DNA of 64,000 bases from DATJLY01 sp963773665 (GTDB lineage Bacteria; Pseudomonadota; Alphaproteobacteria; ATCC43930; CGMCC-115725): assembly GCA_963773665.1 (NCBI GenBank), contig CAVZBZ010000013.1, positions 310,001 through 374,000 of the forward strand. Reading direction: 5' to 3'. Under the pieces are notes generated by a model. It saw only the letters and a program-made list of their open reading frames with translations, did no database searches and had not been told where the DNA came from. The stretch's first letter is position 1. Each line of letters starts with the position of its first letter. This document shows, one piece after another, positions 53,523 to 61,271 of this stretch. The translations under genes and the position numbers were made by a program.

Positions 53523-55849
53523 CACAGGCGCGCGCGGATCGCGCGGATGATGCGCGGCGGGGTCGCCGGCGTCTCGCCCAGCTCGACCTCGAGCGGGCGG
53601 AGCGCGTCGTTGATGGCGTTGACGATGGCGGCGGGCGGTGCGATGGCGCTGCCTTCGCCTACTCCCTTGATGCCGTGATCGGTATAGGGCGAGGGATGCT
53701 CGGTGTGATAGACGCGGAACGAGGGCGCATCCATCGATCCCGGCATGACGTAATCGGCCAAGGTCGCGGCCAGGGGCTGGCCGTCGGCGTCGTAAGGCGA
53801 TTCCTCGAAGAGCGCGGTGCCGATCCCCTGCGTCGTCCCGCCCATCGTCTGGCCTTCGACGATCATCGGGTTCACCATCGTGCCGCAATCCTCGACGATG
53901 ACATAGTCGAGGAGAGCGACGCCGCCGGTCTCCCGGTTGACCGCGACCAAGGCTGCGTGCGTTGCATAGCTGAAGGCGCCGGTATCGACCTTGGGCTTGT
54001 AGCCGACCGTGGCCTCAAGCCCGCCGACATCGACGTCCGCCGGCAGCTGCTCCGGCCTGCGGTACCACGAGTTGGCGATCTCGCGGATCGAGACCTCGCC
54101 GCGCGAGCCGCGCACGAATCCGTTCTCGAGCCGCACCTCGTCAGGCTTCTCCTGCAGGAGATGCGCGCCGATCGATGCGATGCGCTTTGCCAGCTCGCGC
54201 GCCGAGCGCGACACCGCGCCCCCCGCCATCACCATCGAGCGCGACGCATAGGTCCCGGTCGAGAACGGCGTCATCGCCGTGTCGCCGTGCACGACCGAGA
54301 TCTGCTCGGGCGCGATCCCGAGTATCTCGCACGCGACCTGCGCCATGGTGGTTTCCATGCCCTGGCCGTGCGAATGGACGCCGATGCGGATCTCGGCGCC
54401 GCCGTCGGGCGTCACGCGTACCGTCGCCTGCTCGTAGCCGGGGATGATCGGCGTGCCCCAGTGTGAGAACTGCGACGTGCCGTGCGCCGACTGCTCGGTA
54501 TAGACGCCGAATCCCACGCCGACGAGCCGCCCGTCGCCCTCGCCGCGTTTTTGCCGCGCGCGCACTTCGGGAAGCCCGATCCGCTCCATCGCCATGCGCA
54601 CGCTCTGCGGATAATCGCCGCTGTCGAAATGTTTCCCGGCGACGTTGGTGAAGGGCATTGCCGATGCCGGCACCAAATTCTCGATCCGCACCTCGGCCGG
54701 CTCGCGCCCCACCGCGCGCGCCACCGCGTCGATCGTCAGCTCCATCGCGAAGCACACGCCCGGCCGCGCCACCGCGCGATAAGGCACGAAGGGCGGCTTG
54801 TTGGTCGCGACCGAATATGTCCGGCAGCGATAGGCCGGCAGCGCATAGGGCCCGGCGAGATTGCCGCCCGCCATCGCGCCTTCGAGCCCGGCGGTGAACG
54901 GCCAGACGGAATAGGCCCCGATATCGACGGTGATCTCGGCATCGACCGCCAAAATCTTGCCGCGCGCGTCGGCATAGGCCGAGACGCGGTAATGGTGCTG
55001 GCGCGTGTTGGCGCCGGCGGTCAGATGCTCGCGCCGGTCCTCGGTCCAGCGCACCGGGTGACGGCGCGTGAAGGCAAGCCACGCAACGCACAGCTCTTCG
55101 GGCTGCAGCACGACCTTGTAGCCGAACCCGCCGCCGACATCGGGCGCGATGACCCGGATGCGGCGCTGTTCGATCTCCAGAAACTCGGAAAGCCCGGCGC
55201 GGATCATGTGCGGCGACTGGGTCGAGCTCACGACGACGAGCTGGTCGTCGTGATCGTCCCAATAGGCGAGCACGCCCTTCCCCTCGAGCGGCGCCATGCA
55301 TTGCCGGTTCATGCAATATTCGCGCTTCACCGCCACCGGCGCCTGCCGCGCGATCTCGTCGATGTTGCTGCCGACCGAAGTCGTCATGAAAAGATTGTCG
55401 CCCCAGGCCTCGTGCACGAGCGGCGCGCCGCCGGCCCTTGCCGCGAGCGCGTCCGTCACTGCCGGCAGATGATCGAGCTCGAGCTCGACAAGCTGCGCCA
55501 GGTCTTCGGCCTCGGCGCGCGTGCGGCCGAGACAGAGCGCCACCGCCTCGCCGGCATAGCGCACCTTGCCCGTGGCGAGCGGGGGATATTCGGATGGCTT
55601 GAAGCCCGGAATGGCCGAGAGCGCGCGGATGGGCTTGACGCCGACGAGATCCTCGGCGCGAAGAACTTGCGCTTCGAAGCCGGCGGGCGCGGTGATGCGG
55701 CGGATGCGGGCATGCGCCGCGGGGCTGCGCACGAAGGCGATCTCCCTGAGGCCGGGCATGGCTATGTCGCCGACATAGCGCCCGCGCCCCCGCAGCAGCC
55801 GGAAATCCTCCTTGCGTTTGACGCGCGCGCCGATGCCGTTCTCGCCCAT
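53522..55849 (-). CDS. xanthine-dehydrogenase-family molybdopterin-binding subunit, copy 3
   Basis: 775 residues from ATG 55849, which follows GGGAGG closely; an in-frame ATG at 55867 has no ribosome site. Opens 'GARVKRKEDFRLLRGRGRYV'. Loops: 'DVGGGFGYKVVLQPEELCVA' and 'VPYRAVARPGVCFAMELTID'. The usual Gly of 'YRG' is Ala here. Catalytic Glu in 'IKGVGEGSAIAPP'. It is translationally coupled to the amidohydrolase gene downstream. Partner FAD and iron-sulfur subunits are not in the window. Confidence 0.92.
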   Translation of the reverse strand: MGENGIGARVKRKEDFRLLRGRGRYVGDIAMPGLREIAFVRSPAAHARIRRITAPAGFEAQVLRAEDLVGVKPIRALSAIPGFKPSEYPPLATGKVRYAGEAVALCLGRTRAEAEDLAQLVELELDHLPAVTDALAARAGGAPLVHEAWGDNLFMTTSVGSNIDEIARQAPVAVKREYCMNRQCMAPLEGKGVLAYWDDHDDQLVVVSSTQSPHMIRAGLSEFLEIEQRRIRVIAPDVGGGFGYKVVLQPEELCVAWLAFTRRHPVRWTEDRREHLTAGANTRQHHYRVSAYADARGKILAVDAEITVDIGAYSVWPFTAGLEGAMAGGNLAGPYALPAYRCRTYSVATNKPPFVPYRAVARPGVCFAMELTIDAVARAVGREPAEVRIENLVPASAMPFTNVAGKHFDSGDYPQSVRMAMERIGLPEVRARQKRGEGDGRLVGVGFGVYTEQSAHGTSQFSHWGTPIIPGYEQATVRVTPDGGAEIRIGVHSHGQGMETTMAQVACEILGIAPEQISVVHGDTAMTPFSTGTYASRSMVMAGGAVSRSARELAKRIASIGAHLLQEKPDEVRLENGFVRGSRGEVSIREIANSWYRRPEQLPADVDVGGLEATVGYKPKVDTGAFSYATHAALVAVNRETGGVALLDYVIVEDCGTMVNPMIVEGQTMGGTTQGIGTALFEESPYDADGQPLAATLADYVMPGSMDAPSFRVYHTEHPSPYTDHGIKGVGEGSAIAPPAAIVNAINDALRPLEVELGETPATPPRIIRAIRARL

Positions 55850-55904
55850 GCTGCCTCCCGCCGCCATTCTACGCTAGGATCGCCGGCAAAGAAGGAGGTG
55901 GACG

Positions 55905-56282
55905 ATGGCGCTCGTAGCGTTGTGCCAGGCCGGGAACTTCGTGCATGTCTATGATTTCCGCGTGCAGCCGGGGCGGGGCGAGGAATTCATCCGGCTGTTC
56001 GACACTTTCGATTATTCCGACGCCAACCCGATGCACAAGTCGAAGGCGCAGGCGAAGGACGGCGTCTTGTGCCGCGACGTGGGCGATCCCGATCATTTCT
56101 ATCTCCTGGGGGAGTGGCGCGACATCAAGGTCCATGCCGAGATCCTGGTGCAGCTCGCTTCGATGAAGCCGGAATTCGTAGGATTGATCGAGGGCGGCCC
56201 GCAGAAATTCAAGCCGATCTATGCCGAGGTCGTCTCCTCGACGCCGCAGCACCTGCTCGACAAGGCGTCCGCCGCCGAGTGA
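55905..56282 (+). CDS. antibiotic-biosynthesis-monooxygenase-like (ABM/dimeric alpha-beta barrel) protein
   Basis: 125 residues from ATG 55905 behind 'gaaggagg'. 'FVHVYDFRVQPGRGEEFIRL' at the N-terminus, 'VGDPDHFYLLGEWRDIKVHA' in the middle and a helical C-terminus fit the small ABM/EthD-type ferredoxin-like fold that forms dimeric barrels. Such proteins are cofactor-less oxygenases or accessory proteins. Diverges from the third molybdenum hydroxylase (55 nt) and is convergent with the F420-reductase-like gene (3 nt between stops). Confidence 0.65.
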   Translation: MALVALCQAGNFVHVYDFRVQPGRGEEFIRLFDTFDYSDANPMHKSKAQAKDGVLCRDVGDPDHFYLLGEWRDIKVHAEILVQLASMKPEFVGLIEGGPQKFKPIYAEVVSSTPQHLLDKASAAE

Positions 56283-56285
56283 GCC

Positions 56286-56948
56286 TTACTCCGCCTCGTC
56301 GGGGAGGCCGGTGAAGCGCACGCCCGTCGTGGTGCGATAGCGGCCGTTCAGGAAGATCAGAACCGAGGTGAGCGCCTCGGCCGCCGCCGAATTGGCAAGC
56401 GCGCCGCCATGGAAGGCGCGCAGGCCCGCGTCGCGCGCGAGTGTCACCACCTCGCCGCGCGCGTCCTTGTCGTCGCCGCACACGAGCACGTCGCACGGTA
56501 CCTCGCCGCCTTCTTCGAGCAGATGCGCCGCAACGTTCTGGAAGGCGGAAACCACCCTGACGCCGGGGCCGAGCGCCTGTTGCGCCGCAACTGCGGCCGC
56601 GCCCTCGGCCGGGAGCTGCACGCGCGCGACGCGCGGCGGGACGAGCGGCACCGTCACGTTGACGACGATCTTGCCCTGGACCGCGTCGCGGATCGCCAGC
56701 AGCGTCACGCCGTGCGCGGCATAGGGCACCGACAGCACGACGATCTCGCCGGCCCGCGCCGCCTCGTCGAGGCCCGCCCCCGAGACGCTGGCATTGGGCG
56801 CCCGGGTCAGGATCTCGCGCGCTTTGGCCGCGGCGCGCGCCGCATCGCGCGAGCCGATCACGACCTTGTACCCGGCCTCGGCCCAGCGCCGCGCCAGCGC
56901 GCCGCCTTCCTGCCCGGTGCCGCCCAGCACCGCGAGTGTTTTTTTCAC
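56286..56948 (-). CDS. NADPH-dependent F420 reductase-like protein
   Basis: 220 residues from GTG 56948, overlapping the stop of the PqqC-like gene (GTGA). The nucleotide loop is 'LAVLGGTGQEGGALARRWAE' and the NADP-specific 'VVIGSRD' follows, then 'VVLSVPYAAHGVTLLAI', 'QGKIVVNVTVPLVPP' and 'AFHGGALANSAAAEALTSVL'. These match the NPDG/Fno family that moves hydride between NADPH and coenzyme F420. F420 use is well known in Actinobacteria and archaea and patchy in Proteobacteria, so the true cofactor here is open. No other F420-linked gene is seen in the window. Confidence 0.8.
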   Translation of the reverse strand: MKKTLAVLGGTGQEGGALARRWAEAGYKVVIGSRDAARAAAKAREILTRAPNASVSGAGLDEAARAGEIVVLSVPYAAHGVTLLAIRDAVQGKIVVNVTVPLVPPRVARVQLPAEGAAAVAAQQALGPGVRVVSAFQNVAAHLLEEGGEVPCDVLVCGDDKDARGEVVTLARDAGLRAFHGGALANSAAAEALTSVLIFLNGRYRTTTGVRFTGLPDEAE

Positions 56949-57682
56949 GCCACGCCGGCGGGGACGAGGTCTCGCTCGCCGAGTACATCGGCGCGGTAGA
57001 TGTCGGTGATCGACGCCCAGCGCAGCTCGACCGCCTCCTGTGCCACCTTGAGCGCGCGCGCGCGGAGTTCGGGCGTCTCGAGATGCTGGGCGCACAGCTC
57101 GAGCTGGCGCCGGCTGTGCTCGATGTCGGCGACGGCGTGCTCGGCGAAGAACTCGACCTCGGGCGCGGTGCGCTTGTAGCCGTAATGCTTCTCGAACGCC
57201 GGCAGCACCAGCTCGTCGTTGAGCGCCGGCTGCTGGCCCTCTTGCGTGGACTGCATCGCCAGCACGACGCCGAGCGGCTCGTTGATCGTGACGGTCGCGT
57301 AATGCAGCGAGCGTCCCCACCAGGCCGGGGTCATCTTTATGTTGCGCACGTCGTGCTCGGAGAATCCGGCCGCCTTGCAGAAGCGGAAGATCATCTCGTT
57401 GTGGTCGTGCGGCTTGTGGCCGGGACCCGGAATCGCCTTCAGGCCTTCCTCCTCGGCGATGTTCTCGGCGATGGCCTTGCGCACGTCCTCATGCTGGAAG
57501 ACGCGCGAATAGAGCACGGCGATGCTCGGCAAGGCGCGCGAGACGAACTGATAATGAAGTGCCAGATAGCGCCCCATCGATTTGAGCGGCAGCTTGCCTT
57601 CGCCGAACGCACGGAAGAACGGATGGTTCTTGGTGTGCCAGCGGTCGCGGATTGCGACGATCTCTTCCGTCACCGATGCCAT
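56945..57682 (-). CDS. PqqC/TenA-like haem-oxygenase-fold protein
   Basis: 245 residues from ATG 57682 behind 'ggaggagaca'. Helical, with 'RWHTKNHPFFRAFGEGKLPL', 'LHYQFVSRALPSIAVLYSRV', 'NIAEEEGLKAIPGPGHKPHD' and 'HYGYKRTAPEVEFFAEHAVA'. These Glu and His positions match the PqqC-like / iron-containing redox enzyme family, some of which bind a diiron centre while PqqC itself is cofactor-free. No pqqA, B, D or E gene is present, so PQQ synthesis is unlikely. It overlaps the F420-reductase-like gene, implying a two-gene operon. Confidence 0.8.
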   Translation of the reverse strand: MASVTEEIVAIRDRWHTKNHPFFRAFGEGKLPLKSMGRYLALHYQFVSRALPSIAVLYSRVFQHEDVRKAIAENIAEEEGLKAIPGPGHKPHDHNEMIFRFCKAAGFSEHDVRNIKMTPAWWGRSLHYATVTINEPLGVVLAMQSTQEGQQPALNDELVLPAFEKHYGYKRTAPEVEFFAEHAVADIEHSRRQLELCAQHLETPELRARALKVAQEAVELRWASITDIYRADVLGERDLVPAGVA

Positions 57683-57745
57683 TTGTCTCCTCCCTAGAGC
57701 GTCCTTCTGCCGACACTGTAGGTACCGCCGGGGTTCAGTGTAAAT

Positions 57746-58621
57746 ATGGTGCCCGTGCGACAGAGAATGTGCGTGATCTTCAATCCGACCGCGGGCGCCC
57801 GCCGCCGCCGCCGCTTGGCGCGCGTGCTCGCCGTGCTCGGCGAGCTTGGCGCAGAGGTGGCGCTCATGGAGACACGGGCGCCGGGCCATGCCGAGGAACT
57901 CGCGCGAAGCGCTGCGCGCGACGGCTATGACGCGGTCGTCGCTGCGGGCGGCGACGGAACCATCAACGAGGTCGTGAACGGATTGGGCGACGCGGCGATG
58001 CCGCTCGGCATCGTGCCGCTCGGCACCGCCAACGTGCTCGCGGCCGAGCTCGGTCTGCCGAACGCGCCCAGGGCGCTTGCCGAGTGCATTGCATTCGGCC
58101 GCGCGGCGCCGGTGTTCGCCGGCTGCGCCAACGGCCGCCGCTTCGCCATGATGGCCGGCGTGGGATTCGACGCGCGCGTCGTCGAGGGGATCGATCTCCG
58201 CCTGAAGCGGCGGTGCGGCAAGGCCGCCTACGTGGCAAGCGCGCTCGCCTGCCTCGTGCGGCACCGGCCGTCGCGCTACGAGGTCGAGATCGACGGCATC
58301 GCGATCGCCGCCGCGTCGCTCGTGATCGCCAAGGGGCATTATTACGGCGGCCGGTTCGTCGTCGCATCGGGCGCGCGGCTCGACGAGCCGGTGTTCGAAG
58401 TGGCGCTCTTCGAGGGCGGAAGCCGCTACGACGTGCTGCGCTACGCCGCGGCGCTCGGCGCGAACCGGATCGGAGCACTGCCCGACGCGCGCCTCTTGCG
58501 CGGACGGCGGGTACGCGTCACCGGGCCGGTCGGCGAGCGCGTGCAGATCGACGGCGACCTCGGCACCGCATTGCCGCTCGAGGCGACCATCGCGCCGCGC
58601 CCGATCGCCGTCCTGCGCTAG
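57746..58621 (+). CDS. diacylglycerol/lipid kinase family protein (YegS/BmrU-like)
   Basis: 291 residues from ATG 57746; ATG 57767 would remove seven residues. N-terminal 'CVIFNPTAGARRRRRLARVL', the nucleotide loop 'VVAAGGDGTINEVVNGLGD' and 'PLGTANVLAAELGLP' define the DAGK catalytic domain; the C-terminal domain ends 'QIDGDLGTALPLEATIAP'. It phosphorylates a membrane lipid alcohol such as diacylglycerol, sphingoid base or phosphatidylglycerol. The stop shares CTAG 58618-58621 with the convergent phosphatase gene. Confidence 0.9.
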   Translation: MVPVRQRMCVIFNPTAGARRRRRLARVLAVLGELGAEVALMETRAPGHAEELARSAARDGYDAVVAAGGDGTINEVVNGLGDAAMPLGIVPLGTANVLAAELGLPNAPRALAECIAFGRAAPVFAGCANGRRFAMMAGVGFDARVVEGIDLRLKRRCGKAAYVASALACLVRHRPSRYEVEIDGIAIAAASLVIAKGHYYGGRFVVASGARLDEPVFEVALFEGGSRYDVLRYAAALGANRIGALPDARLLRGRRVRVTGPVGERVQIDGDLGTALPLEATIAPRPIAVLR

Positions 58622-59424
58622 GCTTCGACCTCCTCGGGGATGCGCACGTCGAGGTTGAGCGGATCGAGCTCGCGCAGTTCGATCCAGTGCACGATCTCGA
58701 GCCGCCCGTCATTATGCTCGACGAGCGCCGTGCAGCTCTCGACCCAATCGCCGTCGTTGCAATAGAGCACGCCGCCCAGGTCGCGGATCTCGGCGTGATG
58801 GATATGGCCGCACACGACGCCGTCAACGCCGCGCCGCCGCGCCTCGGCCGAAATCGTGTCGGCATAGTCGCTGATGAACTGGACCGCGTTCTTGACCTTG
58901 AACTTGAGATAGGCCGACAGCGACCAATAGGGATATCCCAAGTGCCGCCGCGCCACGTTGAACAAGTGATTGAGCCGTATGGCCGCGTCATAGGCCCAAT
59001 CGCCCAGAAGCGCGAGCCAGCGCGCATAGCGCACGACGCCGTCAAAGGCGTCGCCGTGGATGACGAGGAGCCGCCGCCCGTCGGCGGTCTCGTGCACCAT
59101 CTCCTGCATCAGCGACACGCCGCCGAACTGGCTGTCGCAGAAATCCCGCAAGCCCTCGTCGTGGTTGCCCGGGATGTAGAAGAGCTTCGTGCCCTTGCGC
59201 GCCTTGCGCAGCAGCTTTTGCACAACGTCGTTGTGCGCCTGCGGCCAGTACCAGGATTTCTTGAGCCGCCAGCCATCGACGAGATCGCCGACGAGGTAGA
59301 GATAATCCAACTCCGTCCAGCGCAGGAAATCCAAGAGGAAGGGCGCCTTGCAGCCGCGCGTGCCGAGATGGACATCGGAAATGAAAATCGCGCGGTAGTG
59401 GTTCACGCGCTCGGCGTGCTTCAC
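58618..59424 (-). CDS. LpxH-type UDP-2,3-diacylglucosamine diphosphatase / metallophosphoesterase
   Basis: 268 residues from GTG 59424, overlapping the stop of the small upstream gene (GTGA). All calcineurin-fold motifs are there: 'AIFISDVHLGTRG', 'YLVGDLVDGWRL', 'FYIPGNHDEGLRDF', 'LVIHGDAFDGVV' and 'VVCGHIHHAEIRDL'. Many alphaproteobacteria carry this longer LpxH-like form, thought to act in lipid A synthesis or another UDP-sugar/lipid pathway. The convergent lipid-kinase neighbour fits envelope lipid metabolism. Confidence 0.85.
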   Translation of the reverse strand: MKHAERVNHYRAIFISDVHLGTRGCKAPFLLDFLRWTELDYLYLVGDLVDGWRLKKSWYWPQAHNDVVQKLLRKARKGTKLFYIPGNHDEGLRDFCDSQFGGVSLMQEMVHETADGRRLLVIHGDAFDGVVRYARWLALLGDWAYDAAIRLNHLFNVARRHLGYPYWSLSAYLKFKVKNAVQFISDYADTISAEARRRGVDGVVCGHIHHAEIRDLGGVLYCNDGDWVESCTALVEHNDGRLEIVHWIELRELDPLNLDVRIPEEVEA

Positions 59425-59642
59425 GCGGGCTCCGCGATCTCGACGCGGATGAGCCGGTCGGTGCGCCGCGCTTTTTGGGTCTCGAGGAGCGCCGCGCGAA
59501 AAATCTCGCAGGTCGCGAGATCGGGCACCGTGACCGTGACCGCGATGCCGTAGGAGACGGCGCGGAACATCGCGGGGCCAAGCCGGTTCAACGCCAGGAT
59601 GGTGAGGGCAACGGGATCGATCGAATCGTCGGGATTGTGCAT
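59421..59642 (-). CDS. small hypothetical protein upstream of the LpxH-like gene
   Basis: 73 residues from ATG 59642; the stop overlaps the start of the phosphatase gene. The sequence 'DPVALTILALNRLGPAMFRA', 'ITVTVPDLATCEIFRAALL'-like strand and basic/acidic C-terminus look like a compact alpha/beta protein without signal or membrane helix. I do not recognise the family. Translational coupling to the phosphatase is the only clue to its role. Confidence 0.55.
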   Translation of the reverse strand: MHNPDDSIDPVALTILALNRLGPAMFRAVSYGIAVTVTVPDLATCEIFRAALLETQKARRTDRLIRVEIAEPA

Positions 59643-59864
59643 CGCGGCTCACTAGCACGGGCCCGGGGGCAGTTTTGTAACGCTCCCGGGTCAGTCGCGT
59701 GACAGTACGGTAAATCGCATCTTTCGCCGCGCGCATCGCGCGTCGGCCGGCCGCCGGCTCGTGCGCGGCGCGCCGGTCGGCTCCGGCGCGCCACGCTGGC
59801 GCGGCGATTCGCGCGGGAATCGCCGCCGTGCTATGGCTTCAGGAATCGAAGGAGGGATCTTGCG

Positions 59865-60425
59865 ATGGCCGAACGGTTCCCGGCGCTCTCGCCCGGACAA
59901 TGGAATGCCGAGCAGCGCCAGGTGGCGGACACGCTCACCAAGGGGCCGCGCGGCGGCGTGCGCGGCCCTTACGTGCCGCTCATCTACAGCCCGGACCTGG
60001 CCGAGCGCATGCGCCATCTCGGCGACTTCATCCGTTTCGAGGGCGCGCTCCCCCCGCGCCTCAAGGAGATCGTCATCTTCACCGTGGCGCGGCACTGGTC
60101 GGCCGAATACATGTTCGGGGTCCACCGCGAGATGTCGAAGGAAGCCGGCGTCGAGCGCGCGCTCGTCGAGGCGATCGCCGCGGGCCGCCGCCCCGAAGGG
60201 CTCACGCCGCCGGAAGACGCCGCCTATGACGCCGCGCGCGAGCTGCTGCGCGTCGCCAGGCTCAGCGACGAAAGCTTCGCGGCGTTGCGGCGGCATTTCG
60301 GCGAGCGCGGCGCGATCGAGCTCGTTTGCTTCGTCGGCTACTACACGACGCTCGCCATGGTCCTCAACACGGCCGAGGTGCCGCCGCCCGAGGGCGCGGG
60401 GCATTTGCCGCCGCCGGCGCGCTAG
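59865..60425 (+). CDS. carboxymuconolactone decarboxylase (CMD) family protein
   Basis: 186 residues from ATG 59865 behind 'gaaggagggatctt'. CMD core: 'GALPPRLKEIVIFTVARHWS', 'EYMFGVHREMSKEAGVERAL' and 'FVGYYTTLAMVLNTAEVPPP'. No CxxC, as in the paralogue at 2654-3187. It may act on a cyclic lactone or oxo-acid; no substrate is indicated. It is immediately convergent with the flavin-reductase gene (stops adjacent). The 222 nt upstream (59643-59864) hold no gene that I can support. Confidence 0.82.
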   Translation: MAERFPALSPGQWNAEQRQVADTLTKGPRGGVRGPYVPLIYSPDLAERMRHLGDFIRFEGALPPRLKEIVIFTVARHWSAEYMFGVHREMSKEAGVERALVEAIAAGRRPEGLTPPEDAAYDAARELLRVARLSDESFAALRRHFGERGAIELVCFVGYYTTLAMVLNTAEVPPPEGAGHLPPPAR

Positions 60426-61106
60426 TCACTCGGCCGACCGCCGCCGCTTCGGCCTTCCCTCGAGGCCCGCCCGGTGCGCCTCGAGCTTGGGGCCCCCGGG
60501 CGGCATGGTGAAGACCAACTCGACGCTCGTGTAATCGTGATAGCCGAGCCGCGCGAGCGGGCGCAGCTTGAGGATGTCGATCCGTCCCTCGGGCGTGATG
60601 ACATCGTCCCTGATATGGACGCCGACGACGCGGCCGATCACGACGTGATGCACCTGGTCGAACTCGTTGCCGGGCAATGAAACGACGCAATGGAACTTGC
60701 ATTCGAGGTGGACCGGCGAGCGTGCGACGCGCGGCGGCTTGACGAGGCGCGAGGGAATCATGTCGAGCCCGGCAAGCGCCGCCTCGTCGATTCCGGCCTC
60801 GACGAATTGCGAGGTGATGTTGACTTCCTCGCGCAGCTCCCACGTCGCCATGTTGCACACGAATTCGCCGGTGTCCGTCGCGTTGCGCACGCTGTCCTTG
60901 CGATGGCCCGAATCGGGCTTGGCATTGCCCGAGAACATGACGAACGGCGGGTCGTAGGAGAGATTGTTGAACTGGCTGAACGGCGCGAGATTGACCCCGC
61001 CGTCGCAATTCACGGTCGAGATCCAGCCGATGGGCCGCGGCACCACGATCGACTTGTACGGGTTGTAGGGCAGCCCGTGATCGTCCTTGCTCGGTTCGTA
61101 GAACAT
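60426..61106 (-). CDS. flavin reductase family protein (FMN-binding split barrel)
   Basis: 226 residues from ATG 61106 behind AAGGAGGG. The fold signature is 'VPRPIGWISTVNCDGGVNLA' then 'PFSQFNNLSYDPPFVMFS', typical of the flavin-reductase-like domain. 'FVCNMATWELREEVNITSQF' and 'FHCVVSLPGNEFDQVHHVVI' follow. It may reduce FMN with NAD(P)H for a monooxygenase partner, or act as a flavin-dependent enzyme itself. No two-component monooxygenase lies adjacent. Confidence 0.88.
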   Translation of the reverse strand: MFYEPSKDDHGLPYNPYKSIVVPRPIGWISTVNCDGGVNLAPFSQFNNLSYDPPFVMFSGNAKPDSGHRKDSVRNATDTGEFVCNMATWELREEVNITSQFVEAGIDEAALAGLDMIPSRLVKPPRVARSPVHLECKFHCVVSLPGNEFDQVHHVVIGRVVGVHIRDDVITPEGRIDILKLRPLARLGYHDYTSVELVFTMPPGGPKLEAHRAGLEGRPKRRRSAE

Positions 61107-61271
61107 CCGGCCCTCCTTGCAGCCGGCCGGAATACAGCAACGTCGGGGATTTGTCGCCGGCCGCGCCATCGGCTACGCTGATCTCAAGGCTGAACGGTCC
61201 ATTTTCGTTCCGGAGAAGGTCGGGCGCGTCTGCGTCTGGCACGCGGACGATCCTGGTGGCGGCTCGGGGGC

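Noticed and set aside
56945..57682. Naming the haem-oxygenase-fold gene pqqC
   Set aside because: No other pqq gene is present and the sequence fits the broader PqqC-like group only.
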